NCBI GenBank assembly: GCA_018907035.1
Contig: JACCIC010000279.1
Location: 248,001-312,000, forward strand
Direction of reading: 5' to 3'
DNA from: Sycobia sp. Sy_11
Taxonomy: Eukaryota > Arthropoda > Insecta > Hymenoptera > Epichrysomallidae
DNA length: 64,000 nucleotides
Part shown: positions 53,293-62,059 of the stretch, in pieces
How positions within the stretch are numbered: position 1 is the first letter of the stretch
Layout of the letters: each line of letters begins with the position of its first letter
Translations under genes and position numbers: made by a program
Notes under the pieces: generated by a model
The model's input: only the letters and a program-made list of their open reading frames with translations
Databases searched by the model: none
What the model was told of the DNA's origin: nothing

Positions 53293-54385
53293 CGAGGTAT
53301 AATCAAAAAGTAACGTTAATTATTATTTGTATCAAAAAACATTATTTATTCATCCATGTTTATATTGTTCCGTTTAAAGTAATTCTCATCAGATGTATAT
53401 AATGTATAGATGTCAATACTCGTGTGCCGGAGTTTTTTTCAATATTTAAAGCTTTGCTGATGAGCACTTCTTAGTATAGCTTTGAACTCTTGCAGCGATG
53501 CGGTCTTTATCTCTTCAATCGTTGTAAAACGCCGTCCTTTCATGGATCTTTTCATTTTTGCAAACAAGGAAAAGTTACAAGGTGCTAAATGGGGTGAATA
53601 CGGTGTTTGAAACATGATTATAGTGTTATTATTGATCAATAAATTACGAACAAGCAATGACGGACGAGCTGGCATATCATCGAGGTATAATAATCATAAC
53701 TATTTTTTCCATCATTCCTGACGTTTTTTCGTCGTGCTTCACGCAAACATCGTATAATTTATTACTACTATTATATAATTCCTTACTAAATGTACGACCA
53801 TGTGGTAAGAACTTCTGATGAAATTCTGATTCCACTGGGATGATTGAGCCTTAGTTCGACGTAAAAACCATATATTAACGTTTTATCACCTTTTATATCC
53901 CTTTTGAGCAAATCTTAGTCATCATTGGCCTCATTTAGCAACTCTTGAGCGATGGTTATGCCACATGTATTATGACCAACGAGATGCCGATATCAAGATG
54001 TGCTGGTTCATCCAGAGGGAGGTTCGTCATTGGTATCTTCTCGGCCTTCTTGGAAGAACTTGTACCACTTGCGCACATTTTTTTGACTTAGAGTAGACTC
54101 ACCATATTCCATTGTCAACATTTCAAGCGTTTTGGTATAGGTTATTCCGTTGGTACACAAAATTTAATATAAATTCTTAATTTTTTTCACTAGCAGGTTA
54201 TCACTGAACATGGAAAACACTTCTAACCTTTATGCCTCTCGTAAAAAAACTAAAAATGCTATATAACCAAAACTATGAACATACATTCGGTACAAGTGTA
54301 ACAACATAAAACAAAAAAAAATCGAAGATCAAGCGTACGCAATCCGTGAAATGTGAAAATTCACCTGAATTTTTATCACACTTCG
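53293..54385 (-). mobile_element. mariner element, third family, full-length ends, inactive
   Basis: Ends are inverted: CGAGGTATAATCAAAAAGTAACG at 53293 and ...TTTTTATCACACTTCG at 54385, both bordered by TA (53291-53292, 54386-54387). The length, 1093 bases, is usual for a mariner. Minus-strand transposase pieces: TYTKTLEMLTMEYGESTLSQ and KWYKFFQEGREDTNDEP (HTH region, about 54130-53995), a decayed GDKTLIYGFYVELR (first catalytic Asp region, about 53900), and the frame 53675-53439 with PARPSLLVRNLLIN, YSPHLAPCNFSLFAKMKR and RRFTTIEEIKTASLQEF. The last catalytic position reads APCN instead of APCD. Stops and frameshifts inactivate it. Confidence 0.9.
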
Positions 54386-54389
54386 TATA

Positions 54390-55915
54390 CATTATTGAAA
54401 TTTAGGCGAATGCTACTTAACCTTGTTGACTGCCCGCAATTCACTCTGATAATCAATTTGCTTAGTAATAATTAGTTATTACGAAGTAAATGGACAAGGC
54501 AATACAAAATATCCCTTACAAAAACTTCTGTATCATGATACGTAAACTACCTTAGTGTTATTTATCATTATTATATTACCGATAAGTATATTTTATGTCT
54601 ATACAACCAACTGATATCATTGCTATTATAACTTTTTGACATAGTCACTCAAAAAACTGTGTAATATTTTATTCTGAGAAGAAACTTTGATTATTAAGTA
54701 ATGTTGAATGTGTCATTATTCGCTGATAAAATTAATATAAAAAAATGAATGATATATATATATATATCAATAATCTCCTAAAAAACATGATCTAAAATTA
54801 AATTTTACTCAAAATTCAGTTGCTTAGAAATAATTATCAATTTAAATAAACAAATTATCTAAATTGTTCAACAATAATATTTTAAAAAGTATTAAAAAAA
54901 ATTTACACAAAAATAAATTAATCGGTCATCACCGTCTGTCAGATGTTCACAACTTTACTAATTTAGGCGAAGCAAGCAAAAAATGATACGTCTTCGATTT
55001 CAAATAGTTCACTGCGACTTTGGACTGTTTCTTAAATTCATAATGCCGCTTATGGAACAGCAATTTGATGATAAAGAGAGTATTAAAATTAATGCGACGA
55101 ACACAAAAAGTAAATCAAAAGTCTAACTTTGACTTATGTTAAACTTGAACTTAAGTTTAAACATCGATAACAACGTTTTCTGCAATCAAATAGAGACTAC
55201 TTTAAAGAGTGTCAGACCTCCGTCCTCGTATGGCGAACAATGTATTCAACGCCAAGAAATCAAGATAGGTCAGATACTTTTGGGATAGACTTCGTACAAC
55301 CATATTTGTGCACGGTATGTTATTTGTGGCGAAACATTAACATTGGTTATTTATTGCAAACATATTAATTGCAGCATCGATAGAGTTGTCACGAATTCCA
55401 ATCGTTTACAACGTTTATTAATTAATTGTTCCATTAATAATTGAATAATTATTTTAACATAAATATTACGTCTTATTATTCAATGGGAATAACTTTATTA
55501 ATTTAATATTTATTGTTTTGTTTTTTTTAAATAATGGATATACCAAAAATCTAAATTATATGGAAAATGTAATCCATGAAAATCATTTGCTATAATTCGT
55601 TTATAAATATTAATTTAGTAATTTTATATTTTATTCCAACTTTAGCTTTACTCATGGATTCATTTTGAACTAGAAAGAGAAAGGTCACTGTTAGTTTTTG
55701 ATAGACAAGAATTATATAAATATTGCTGAATTACGGTTTATTTTATTTTAATTTTTTTCGATCATAATAGCTAAGCTGACTCGGGCGTTGGCTATAAAAG
55801 ATGTACCTATTAAATAAGGAGACTGTTAATAAAACATTATATTTCGATATTATATATATTTATTTACTATCCTCTTCAATATATAAGTCTCCCCTATCTT
55901 TACATTGCTTCATGT
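54390..55915. other. AT-rich sequence, no gene seen
   Basis: No ORF longer than 60 codons and no recognised element. I searched the minus strand for the missing N-terminal cubilin exons and did not find a convincing one. Confidence 0.6.
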
Positions 55916-55919
55916 GAAT

Positions 55920-56665
55920 TTTCCATTGTTCTAAATAGTGCCGGAGAACTTTTGCTGTCAGTTTCGGATGCGCACCGCCTTTTTCACCGCATCGACAGAC
56001 TCAAATCTTGTTTCATTTAATGCAGATTTAACCTTAGGAAAATAATATATATGGCCTACCAGTGGGATGCTCAATTTAGCTAGAAACTTCTTCATGGGGA
56101 GTGCGAAATGAGCTGACGCATCGTTTTGATGAAGAAACCTAGATTTTTTCTTCTACAATTCCGGTTTTTTTTTCTAACTCATTCATGGAGTTCAGTAAGA
56201 GCACGAAATTATTAATGTTGGTTAACAATTTAATCTTCAGAAATCCAATCCAAGTATATAATTCCATGAATATCTAGGAAAAAAATCATCAGTTCTTGAA
56301 TTTTGATTTGCTTATTTTCGATTTTTTGACTTTGGCTCAGTTGAACTCTTCCAGTACTCGGATTGACTTTTTTTAGGATTATAGGTGAAGCATCAATGTC
56401 GTTGACATATTATTGCCATTTGTAAAAATTTTAGTCATGTTGAATCATTTTGAAAGTACCAATAAAAATAATTTTGCGATCTTCTTGTCATTAAAACGTG
56501 AGGATTTTAGGCACCTCTTTTGCACAGACCTACCCCATGTTAAAATTTTCATGTAAAATTTGGCGCACACCGTGTTGGTCCATTTCTACAGTCACAGATA
56601 TATTGAACCGATGGTCAAATCGAATAAAATGACCCAATTTTTTGATATTTTCATCCATTTTGACG
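55920..56665 (-). mobile_element. mariner-like transposase remnant, catalytic half, decayed
   Basis: Minus-strand frames give FDHRFNISVTVEMDQHGVRQ, then ILHENFNMG.VCAKEVPKIL (linker region of mariner: ILHEDLNMRKVCAKMVPK), then a block with FFLDIHGIIYLDWISED (pattern FFDxHGxxxxE), and near the end RFESVDAVKKA and LRHYLEQWKIHMKQCKDRGD (pattern W..R...C....G.YFE). Many stops. No flanking inverted repeats could be matched. Confidence 0.7.
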
Positions 56666-56876
56666 TTGAAGGACGGCTCTAGCGTAAATTATATTCAACA
56701 CTGTATACTCTTTTTGCAATACTACTGTATACAAATATGAGTAAGACTTTTTGTTTCTTTTAAGTTCGTAGTACTGTCAGAGTTATCTGTGCCAAATTTC
56801 ACGAGATTATCTTCAATTGTCATATAGTTACGCTTGTGTTTTGTGAACAACGATAATTGTCTCTTCGGTTTTTATA

Positions 56877-57134
56877 ATGTCTGCAATTATTCAACAAAGA
56901 AGTAGCATTAAATTTTCTGCGCAAAATGAAATATCGGCCACCGAAACGTTCAGAATATTACAGAAGGTCTTTGGTGAGAAGTCGATGTCAAGAGCAAGTG
57001 TTTTTCATGGGCACAAATTGTTCAAGGAAGGTCGAGAAAGCATTAAAGACGAACCACGTCAAAAACGACCAATAACATCTACTGATGTGCAAATTGATTG
57101 TGGCGCAGAATCAACAAGGGCGAATTCGTTATAA
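56877..57134 (+). mobile_element. mariner-like transposase N-terminal fragment
   Basis: The plus-strand frame encodes IKFSAQNEISATETFRILQK, then VFGEKSMSRASVFHGHKLFK, then EGRESIKDEPRQKRP, the N-terminal helix-turn-helix region of SETMAR/GVQW-type mariners (S..ETF..L...YGE...SR..VF.WHK.FKEGRE...D.pR.GRP). Homology ends near 57130 where the frame meets a stop. It lies head to head with the minus-strand catalytic fragment at 55920-56665. Confidence 0.85.
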
Positions 57135-57199
57135 ATTAAAACAATAAGAATTTTGCAAGCCCTTATTAGTTCTGTTTCAACGTGCTCCAAGCGGATCCT

Positions 57200-57740
57200 C
57201 GGGAGCTCCATTGTTTAGCCACCACCATTATTACCAAGCCCCTGCACGTACGATTTTTCTATTGCAAAAATATATATGTAGAAATGCATATAAGAAATTC
57301 GCGTGAACTCACGTACAGGGCCTCTAGCTATAAGCTGACGGACGAAGGAGTTCAGCTATAGCTGCGTGTACCGCTCTACTTCACCCCGCCGGGAGGGTGT
57401 GAGTCTCCCATTCCGGTAACGGGCAAATAGGAGCAAACAACGTAGTGATTCAGTATGGTGTGAGCCTCCTTACCGACACTACAAACGTACGGGTTTTTCA
57501 ATACCTCGCCTCGGTAAAACAGATTGGTTTTGCGCCGATCATAGTAAAAGTAGCTTCACGCGAGCCCCGCCTGCTTGCAAACACACACTTAAGCAGGTAC
57601 TGTAGGTCAGTTTCAGGGCAGATACGTTCAACCTTTGTAATGATGCCTGTGCGCACCGGGTTAGGACCATTGTAAAAAAAACTTAGGAAAAATTGAGAGG
57701 ACAGAGCCTTCCCTCCCTGGGTGCCTCCATAGCGGTCGCG
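57200..57740 (+). other. probable leader of the third Gypsy element, boundary unknown
   Basis: Balanced to GC-rich sequence directly before the gag frame. It does not match the 3' LTR at 61373 onward, so the 5' LTR is missing or lies elsewhere. No primer-binding site recognised. Confidence 0.4.
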
Positions 57741-57748
57741 CATACAGG

Positions 57749-58234
57749 TTGTTGAACGATAACAGCAGCGACATGAGTCTTTTCTCTACTCCTCCTTTCC
57801 CAAACACTGGTACAGTGTCCCGTACCCCTATCCGCAGCAACCCAACCCTCCCTCGCGAAAACAGTAATATCCGCGACGCGGAGAAAAGTATCATGGCAAG
57901 CAACCGCTCGAACGATAACAGCCCAAAAGACTGGCTCGCCGAGCACATTGCAACCCTTGACGCGGATACACAGAATTTGCGGCAACAGGTAGCTCAGTTA
58001 ACGGAGCTAGTATACAGCCTGGTCCTACAACACAGGCACGATGCTGCGGCTAACGACGTCCCGCAGATCAACGCCGACAACGAATTCGTCGCCTCTATCG
58101 ACCTTCCTACGTATGGAAATGAGCCCCAACGCGGGGGCACAGTTCGTTTCGCGCAGTTTACACGAACAAATGCCGAGGGATGGTTCCTGGTTTTTACCGT
58201 CTCCTCGCAGCGCGCGGTATCACCGCGATATTGA
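57749..58234 (+). pseudogene. Gypsy gag remnant
   Basis: A 161-codon frame, Ser/Asn/Pro-rich at the start, with a heptad-like region (DWLAEHIATLDADTQNLRQQ, VAQLTELVYSLVLQH) as in gag coiled segments, then IDLPTYGNEPQR. A capsid-like FxGxxxxxxxWxxxFE core is not clear; a frame shift at about 58160 gives RSLHEQMPRDGSWFL in another frame. Assigned by position before the protease. Confidence 0.55.
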
Positions 58235-58527
58235 TAGGTTCGAGGCTCTTGCCAATCACTTATCGCAGAGTCGCAAAACAAAAACGCCGTCTTTCGCGAA
58301 CTCGAAAGGTTGAGAAGGGAAATCGGGGATCTAAAACGAGCAGGATCTTCTAGGTCAACCCACCGCCGACCGTATCGAGAAACGAAACCGACCGCGAGTC
58401 CTCCGTAAAATATGCCGAGAAAGTTGCCAATTCATAGAAATGAAACTTCGTCGGATTCGGGTACCAATCGCATCAAACGCTCTTTGAAGCAAAACTCTCG
58501 GAAAACTCCGAAATTGACCAACCGCTT

Positions 58528-58830
58528 TTGCCAATCACACTTGGACTGTGGAAAAGCCGCGAAATATTACAACCCGCAATACATTCGTTACGCCGATTTC
58601 TCGCCAGCGAACACAGCAACGGCTTCGGGAAATGCGTAAGACGCGAAGTTCACGAGGCTGAGATCGCGTTAATCTTTTCCAAACGGCTCATCGCCAAGGA
58701 CCGAGCCACCGGGCTATCCTTTTTGATAGATACCGGCGCCGACGTGTCCGTGTTACTTTCCGCGCGTGTTGAACCCGATTCGCCCCAGGAGCCATTTCGA
58801 CTCTTCGCGGCGAACGGATCAACGATATAA
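58528..58830 (+). pseudogene. Gypsy aspartic protease
   Basis: The frame contains SFLIDTGADVSVLLSARVEP, with the catalytic D-T-G triplet at about 58728-58736, and ends EPFRLFAANGSTI (the A-NG-S/T-I strand that follows in these proteases). The catalytic triplet is intact. The preceding residues (HEAEIALIFSKRLIAKDRAT) fit the gag-protease linker. A stop at 58828 and the RT deletion follow. Confidence 0.85.
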
Positions 58831-58885
58831 ATTTTCGGGACGAAAAGTTAAACGTTAACCATTCGGCCTACACAAGTTTAACGTC

Positions 58886-59269
58886 ATGTCGTTCGGTTTT
58901 AGAATCGCGGCGCAAACGTTTCAATGTTACATCGATAGCGCGTTTGGGGACCTGCGATGCGCCTTCGTATTCGTCGACGACATCTTAATCGCCTCGACTG
59001 ATGGGAAGCAGCACAAGCGAGATCGAAAAACGGTTATGGCGCGCCTAGATAAGTTTCAGCTGCGCCTTAACATCGACAAGTGTAATCTCGGGCAGCCGGA
59101 GATCAAATTCCTAGGTCACGTCATAAACGTGAAAGAGTTCAAGCCGACACCTGAAAAGGTGGTAGCCGTTCGCGATTTCCCCAAGCCGAGGAACGCAACC
59201 GAATTGCATCGTTTTCTCGGCATGGTAAATTTCTACCACGCGTCCATCCGACACGCCGCGAAGATATAA
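58886..59269 (+). pseudogene. Gypsy reverse transcriptase, C-terminal palm and thumb
   Basis: The frame opens in motif B (MSFGFRIAAQTFQ, usually MPFGL.NA..TFQ) and has VFVDDILIASTDG (motif C, catalytic Asp-Asp kept, about 58976-58981), then KCNLGQPEIKFLGHVINVKE and DFPKPRNATELHRFLGMVNF. The fingers and motif A are missing because of a deletion upstream. The stop at 59267-59269 is a single nonsense codon: the next frame (59279) is in the same phase. Confidence 0.9.
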
Positions 59270-59278
59270 GAATCGCTA

Positions 59279-59788
59279 TTGCAGTATCTTAAAGGATCCA
59301 CGAAGATAGATTCGCACCCTATCTCATGGGACACGGCTGGCAATACCGTGTTCGAGCTTTGCAAGGAACAATTCGCCAACGTGCCGGAAACCGTTTTTCC
59401 CTCACTCGACGCCGAGATCCGATTAGTTACCGACGCGTCCCAGATTGCCATGGGAGCCGCTCTCGAACAGAAGACCGGCGACTTATGGCAACCCCATGCG
59501 TTTTTCAGTAAAAAGTTGAACTCTGCGCAGTCGAAATATAGCACTTACGACCGCGAACTCACCGCGATATACTACGCGGTTAAAAAATTCTTTTACTACC
59601 TCGAAGGCCGATCCTTCGATGTGGTGACGGACCATAAACCCCTCGTGTACGCCCTTTCGCAATCACAGGACAAAGCCCCTTTAATTCGCTGCAGACAGGT
59701 AACGTACCTTGGGCCGTTTAACTTGTGCATAACCTACCGATCGGTTACTGCGTCAGCAGTACGTTTGGCCCGATATGTCACGCGATAA
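59279..59788 (+). pseudogene. Gypsy RNase H
   Basis: In phase with the RT after one stop codon. It contains ILVTDAS-type LVTDASQIAMGAALEQKTGD, then FFSKKLNSAQSKYSTYDREL and YYLEGRSFDVVTDHKPLVYA, the Gypsy RNase H signature, with Asp, Glu and Asp visible. Ends in decayed sequence (PFNLCITYRSVTASAV) where the integrase zinc-binding domain should begin. Confidence 0.9.
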
Positions 59789-60365
59789 CGCGCGTTTCTG
59801 TAAAAATTGCGTCGCGTGCCAAGCGGCAAAGACGACGAGGCATAATCACTCGTCGCTGTCGCATTTTATTGCACCGGACAATAGGTTCGAGCACGTGCAC
59901 CTTGATATTGTGGGCCCGTTGCCGAACTACGAAGGCTACACGCACTTGCTCACCATGGTAGACCGATTCACTAGGTGGCCAGAGGCTGCACCCCTCCGGG
60001 AAATAACCGCCCGATCAGTGGCGTACGCGTTTTATAATACGTGGATCGTGAGATTCGGCGCGCCGATAAGAATAACCACCGACCACGGTACGCAATTCGA
60101 GGTGCAAATCTTTAAAGAGTTATTAGATTTCACAGGATGCGAACGTATTCACACTTCCGCGTACCATCCCGCGGCGAACGGCATGGTAGAGCGGTGGCAC
60201 CGGGACCGAAAAGCCGCTTTTCGGTGTCACGGCGACGACCCCAAGTGGCCTTGCCTACTGCCGACCGTACTACTGGGCCTACGATCTCGCATACGTCCGA
60301 GCATAGGAGCCAGTCCCGTGGAACACCTGTACGGTACAACGCTCCGAATCCCTGGCGCTTTTTAA
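59775..60365 (+). pseudogene. Gypsy integrase core
   Basis: The frame starts in the zinc-binding end (CKNCVACQAAKTTRHN, CxxC), then HVHLDIVGPLPNYEGYTHLL (first catalytic Asp), RITTDHGTQFEVQIFKELLD (second Asp) and HPAANGMVERWHRDRKAAFR (catalytic Glu). All three catalytic residues are kept. It ends with SPVEHLYGTTLRIPGAF, and the C-terminal part continues after a shift (KTPLHRLYWGPHKVIDRSYD, about 60532-60590). Confidence 0.92.
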
Positions 60366-60599
60366 ACCGACCAGGGTTACGAGCCCGACGACGGGATATT
60401 CTTCACCGAGTTAAAGGAATACATGAACCATGTCAAGCCTGTGCCCGTACAGCACAACGACGCGAGCAAATCCTTTGTTTTCAAAGAACTTCGCGACTGC
60501 TCCCACGTCTTTTAGCAACGTGAAGCAAAGAAAACTCCCCTTCACCGTCTGTACTGGGGACCGCATAAAGTCATCGACCGAAGCTACGACGGTAAGGAC

Positions 60600-61060
60600 T
60601 TAATAGCGTGTCAGATCTATACGTTTATTAATGGCAACAAGACACTTAAGAGTCTGACCTTTAAGGACTGTACATCTATCGACCGTTTTCAGACACACGT
60701 TTCGTACATTCTCGAGGCGATATTTTCAGGCGATATTTTCACGAGTATACCGAGGTAGAGTTTTGCTTCTCGGAAGACCCAGCATTCGGGCAAGGGCAGT
60801 TCCCCCTCACCGCGTCGCAAGGATCGAGACACCTGAAAAAACTAATCCTGACGAATAATTCTTACGCGTCCCGACTTTTAAAACACGCCGTCTCTCATTC
60901 GCCTAGACTGCACATGATCGACGTGCGTGGGATCACGCGACCTGCTGGGTTCACATTCGAAGAAAACCCCAAGTTGTGTCACCTCAAACTCAGCTAATTC
61001 CGGGACATCAATAACATGCTCCTGGACCTGAGCCTACGAGGACTCACCGACCTTGACGTC
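60600..61060 (+). pseudogene. LRR-like reading frame between Gypsy integrase and 3' LTR
   Basis: After the integrase end, one frame from about 60731 to 61060 (one stop at 60996) shows leucine-rich-repeat spacing: LKKLILTNNSYASRLLKHAV, HSPRLHMIDVRGI, NPKLCHLKLS and DLSLRGLTDLDV. A preceding frame has KTLKSLTFKDC. Conserved L-x-x-L-x-L steps at about 25-residue spacing resemble the LRR part of F-box/LRR proteins. The position is where an env or captured ORF would lie in an LTR element. The residue pattern is direct observation; the family assignment is inference, and part of 60600-60720 could still be Gypsy integrase tail. Confidence 0.45.
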
Positions 61061-61092
61061 GCAAATACCCTTGGTCGAAAATACCCTTGGTC
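61061..61092. repeat. 16-bp tandem duplication
   Basis: AAATACCCTTGGTCG occurs twice in tandem (16-base period), in the Gypsy 3' region after the LRR-like frame. Confidence 0.9.
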
Positions 61093-61357
61093 GCAAACGC
61101 ATTCGAGTGATTGACCAAAGGGTGCTCGTAAAAATGTACAGGAACAACCAAGGGTTCCATGCAAAATTTACGAACTGCATGCTTAGCTTTAAGCCATTCA
61201 ACAAAAATAGACTAGAGCGCCTAGGGGCTGTAATTCATGAAACACCATAGGACAAAATTGTATTAGTTTATAAGAACCGAGGTTAAGCTCGTGTAAATAA
61301 AGATCCCTTAAATTTAAGATTTTCCTTCTGTACATATATGCGTAAAAATTTCAATTT

Positions 61358-61600
61358 GGGGGGGGGGAGACATGTGGGGATTGCATCCTCTAGATAACCG
61401 CACCACGAGCGCCCTCACCACCGAAAGTGGGGGTAGCGGAGGCAGCGAAGCGCATCTGCGCTATAGTAGAGTTAGTCTAGTTGTGTAGCTTCTATTGAGC
61501 ACACGTACAGTTTGTATCTATCTGTAATAAAGCTATTATATATAAAAAATCGTGGACTCGGTTCAATTCGGTATCTACGCATCCGAACCTATCCTAGTTT
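61358..61600 (+). repeat. Gypsy 3' LTR with polypurine tract (right boundary uncertain)
   Basis: A run of Gs and GGGAGA (61358-61370) is a typical polypurine tract. It is followed by CA and then TGTGGGGATTGC, an LTR start. Inside are GC-rich sequence and AATAAA at 61526-61531. The 3' end lies somewhere near 61560-61600; with no 5' copy the exact end cannot be set. Confidence 0.7.
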
Positions 61601-61609
61601 TCCTTAATT

Positions 61610-61985
61610 TAATCCTCGTGCATGTTCGGGTGAGAATTAAGCCGCACAACGGAGTCAAGCGGTTGAGGGAATATTTATTGCAGGACATAAATATTCGTAT
61701 ACCCGACAATTGTATACAAGGACAGTCTGACTTTCATTATAATTTTTAATTTTTATTTTTATTATGTTTGTATATTGATGTATTAATATAAATATAAATA
61801 TATATTGATATTATTATGTATTATTTTCGATTAATTTAATTAGATTATAAGACCAATGAAAATATTTATTAATGTATATATAAGCAGTCGACAAAAGAAC
61901 AATTAAAGTAAGATTTGCCTAGATTTAAGTCATTATAATTGATTCTATTTTTAATTCCTAGTGGCTAGTTTCCAACGTATTTCTA
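61610..61985. other. AT-rich sequence, no gene seen
   Basis: Flank between the Gypsy LTR and a (TA)n tract. Nothing recognised. Confidence 0.6.
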
Positions 61986-61988
61986 CCA

Positions 61989-62046
<58 letters not shown>

Positions 62047-62047
62047 A
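61989..62047. repeat. (TA)n microsatellite
   Basis: About 28 TA units, one T insertion near 62032. GC-rich sequence follows soon after, as with the other (TA)n tracts, but TGT...ACA ends are not seen. Confidence 0.96.
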
Positions 62048-62059
62048 CACGCATGCCTA

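Larger units (their letters stand above)
57749..61600 (+). mobile_element. Gypsy-type LTR retrotransposon, deleted and frameshifted
   Basis: Order on the plus strand: gag-like frame (57749-58234), protease (58528-58830), RT palm (58886-59269), RNase H (59279-59788), integrase core (59775-60365), integrase end (to about 60600), an LRR-like segment (60600-61060), polypurine tract (61358-61370) and a 3' LTR with TGTGGGGATT start at 61373 and AATAAA at 61526. Deletions removed the N-terminal half of RT (between 58830 and 58886) and the integrase zinc-binding domain (between RNase H and integrase). Composition is more GC-rich than the flanks, so the insertion is probably younger than the BEL/Pao pieces. 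Confidence 0.9.

Noticed and set aside
54950..55140. Hydrophobic minus-strand stretch (LLFVFVALILILSL) as a possible cubilin signal-peptide exon
   Set aside because: There is a stop a few codons upstream, no in-frame ATG and no splice sites that fit.
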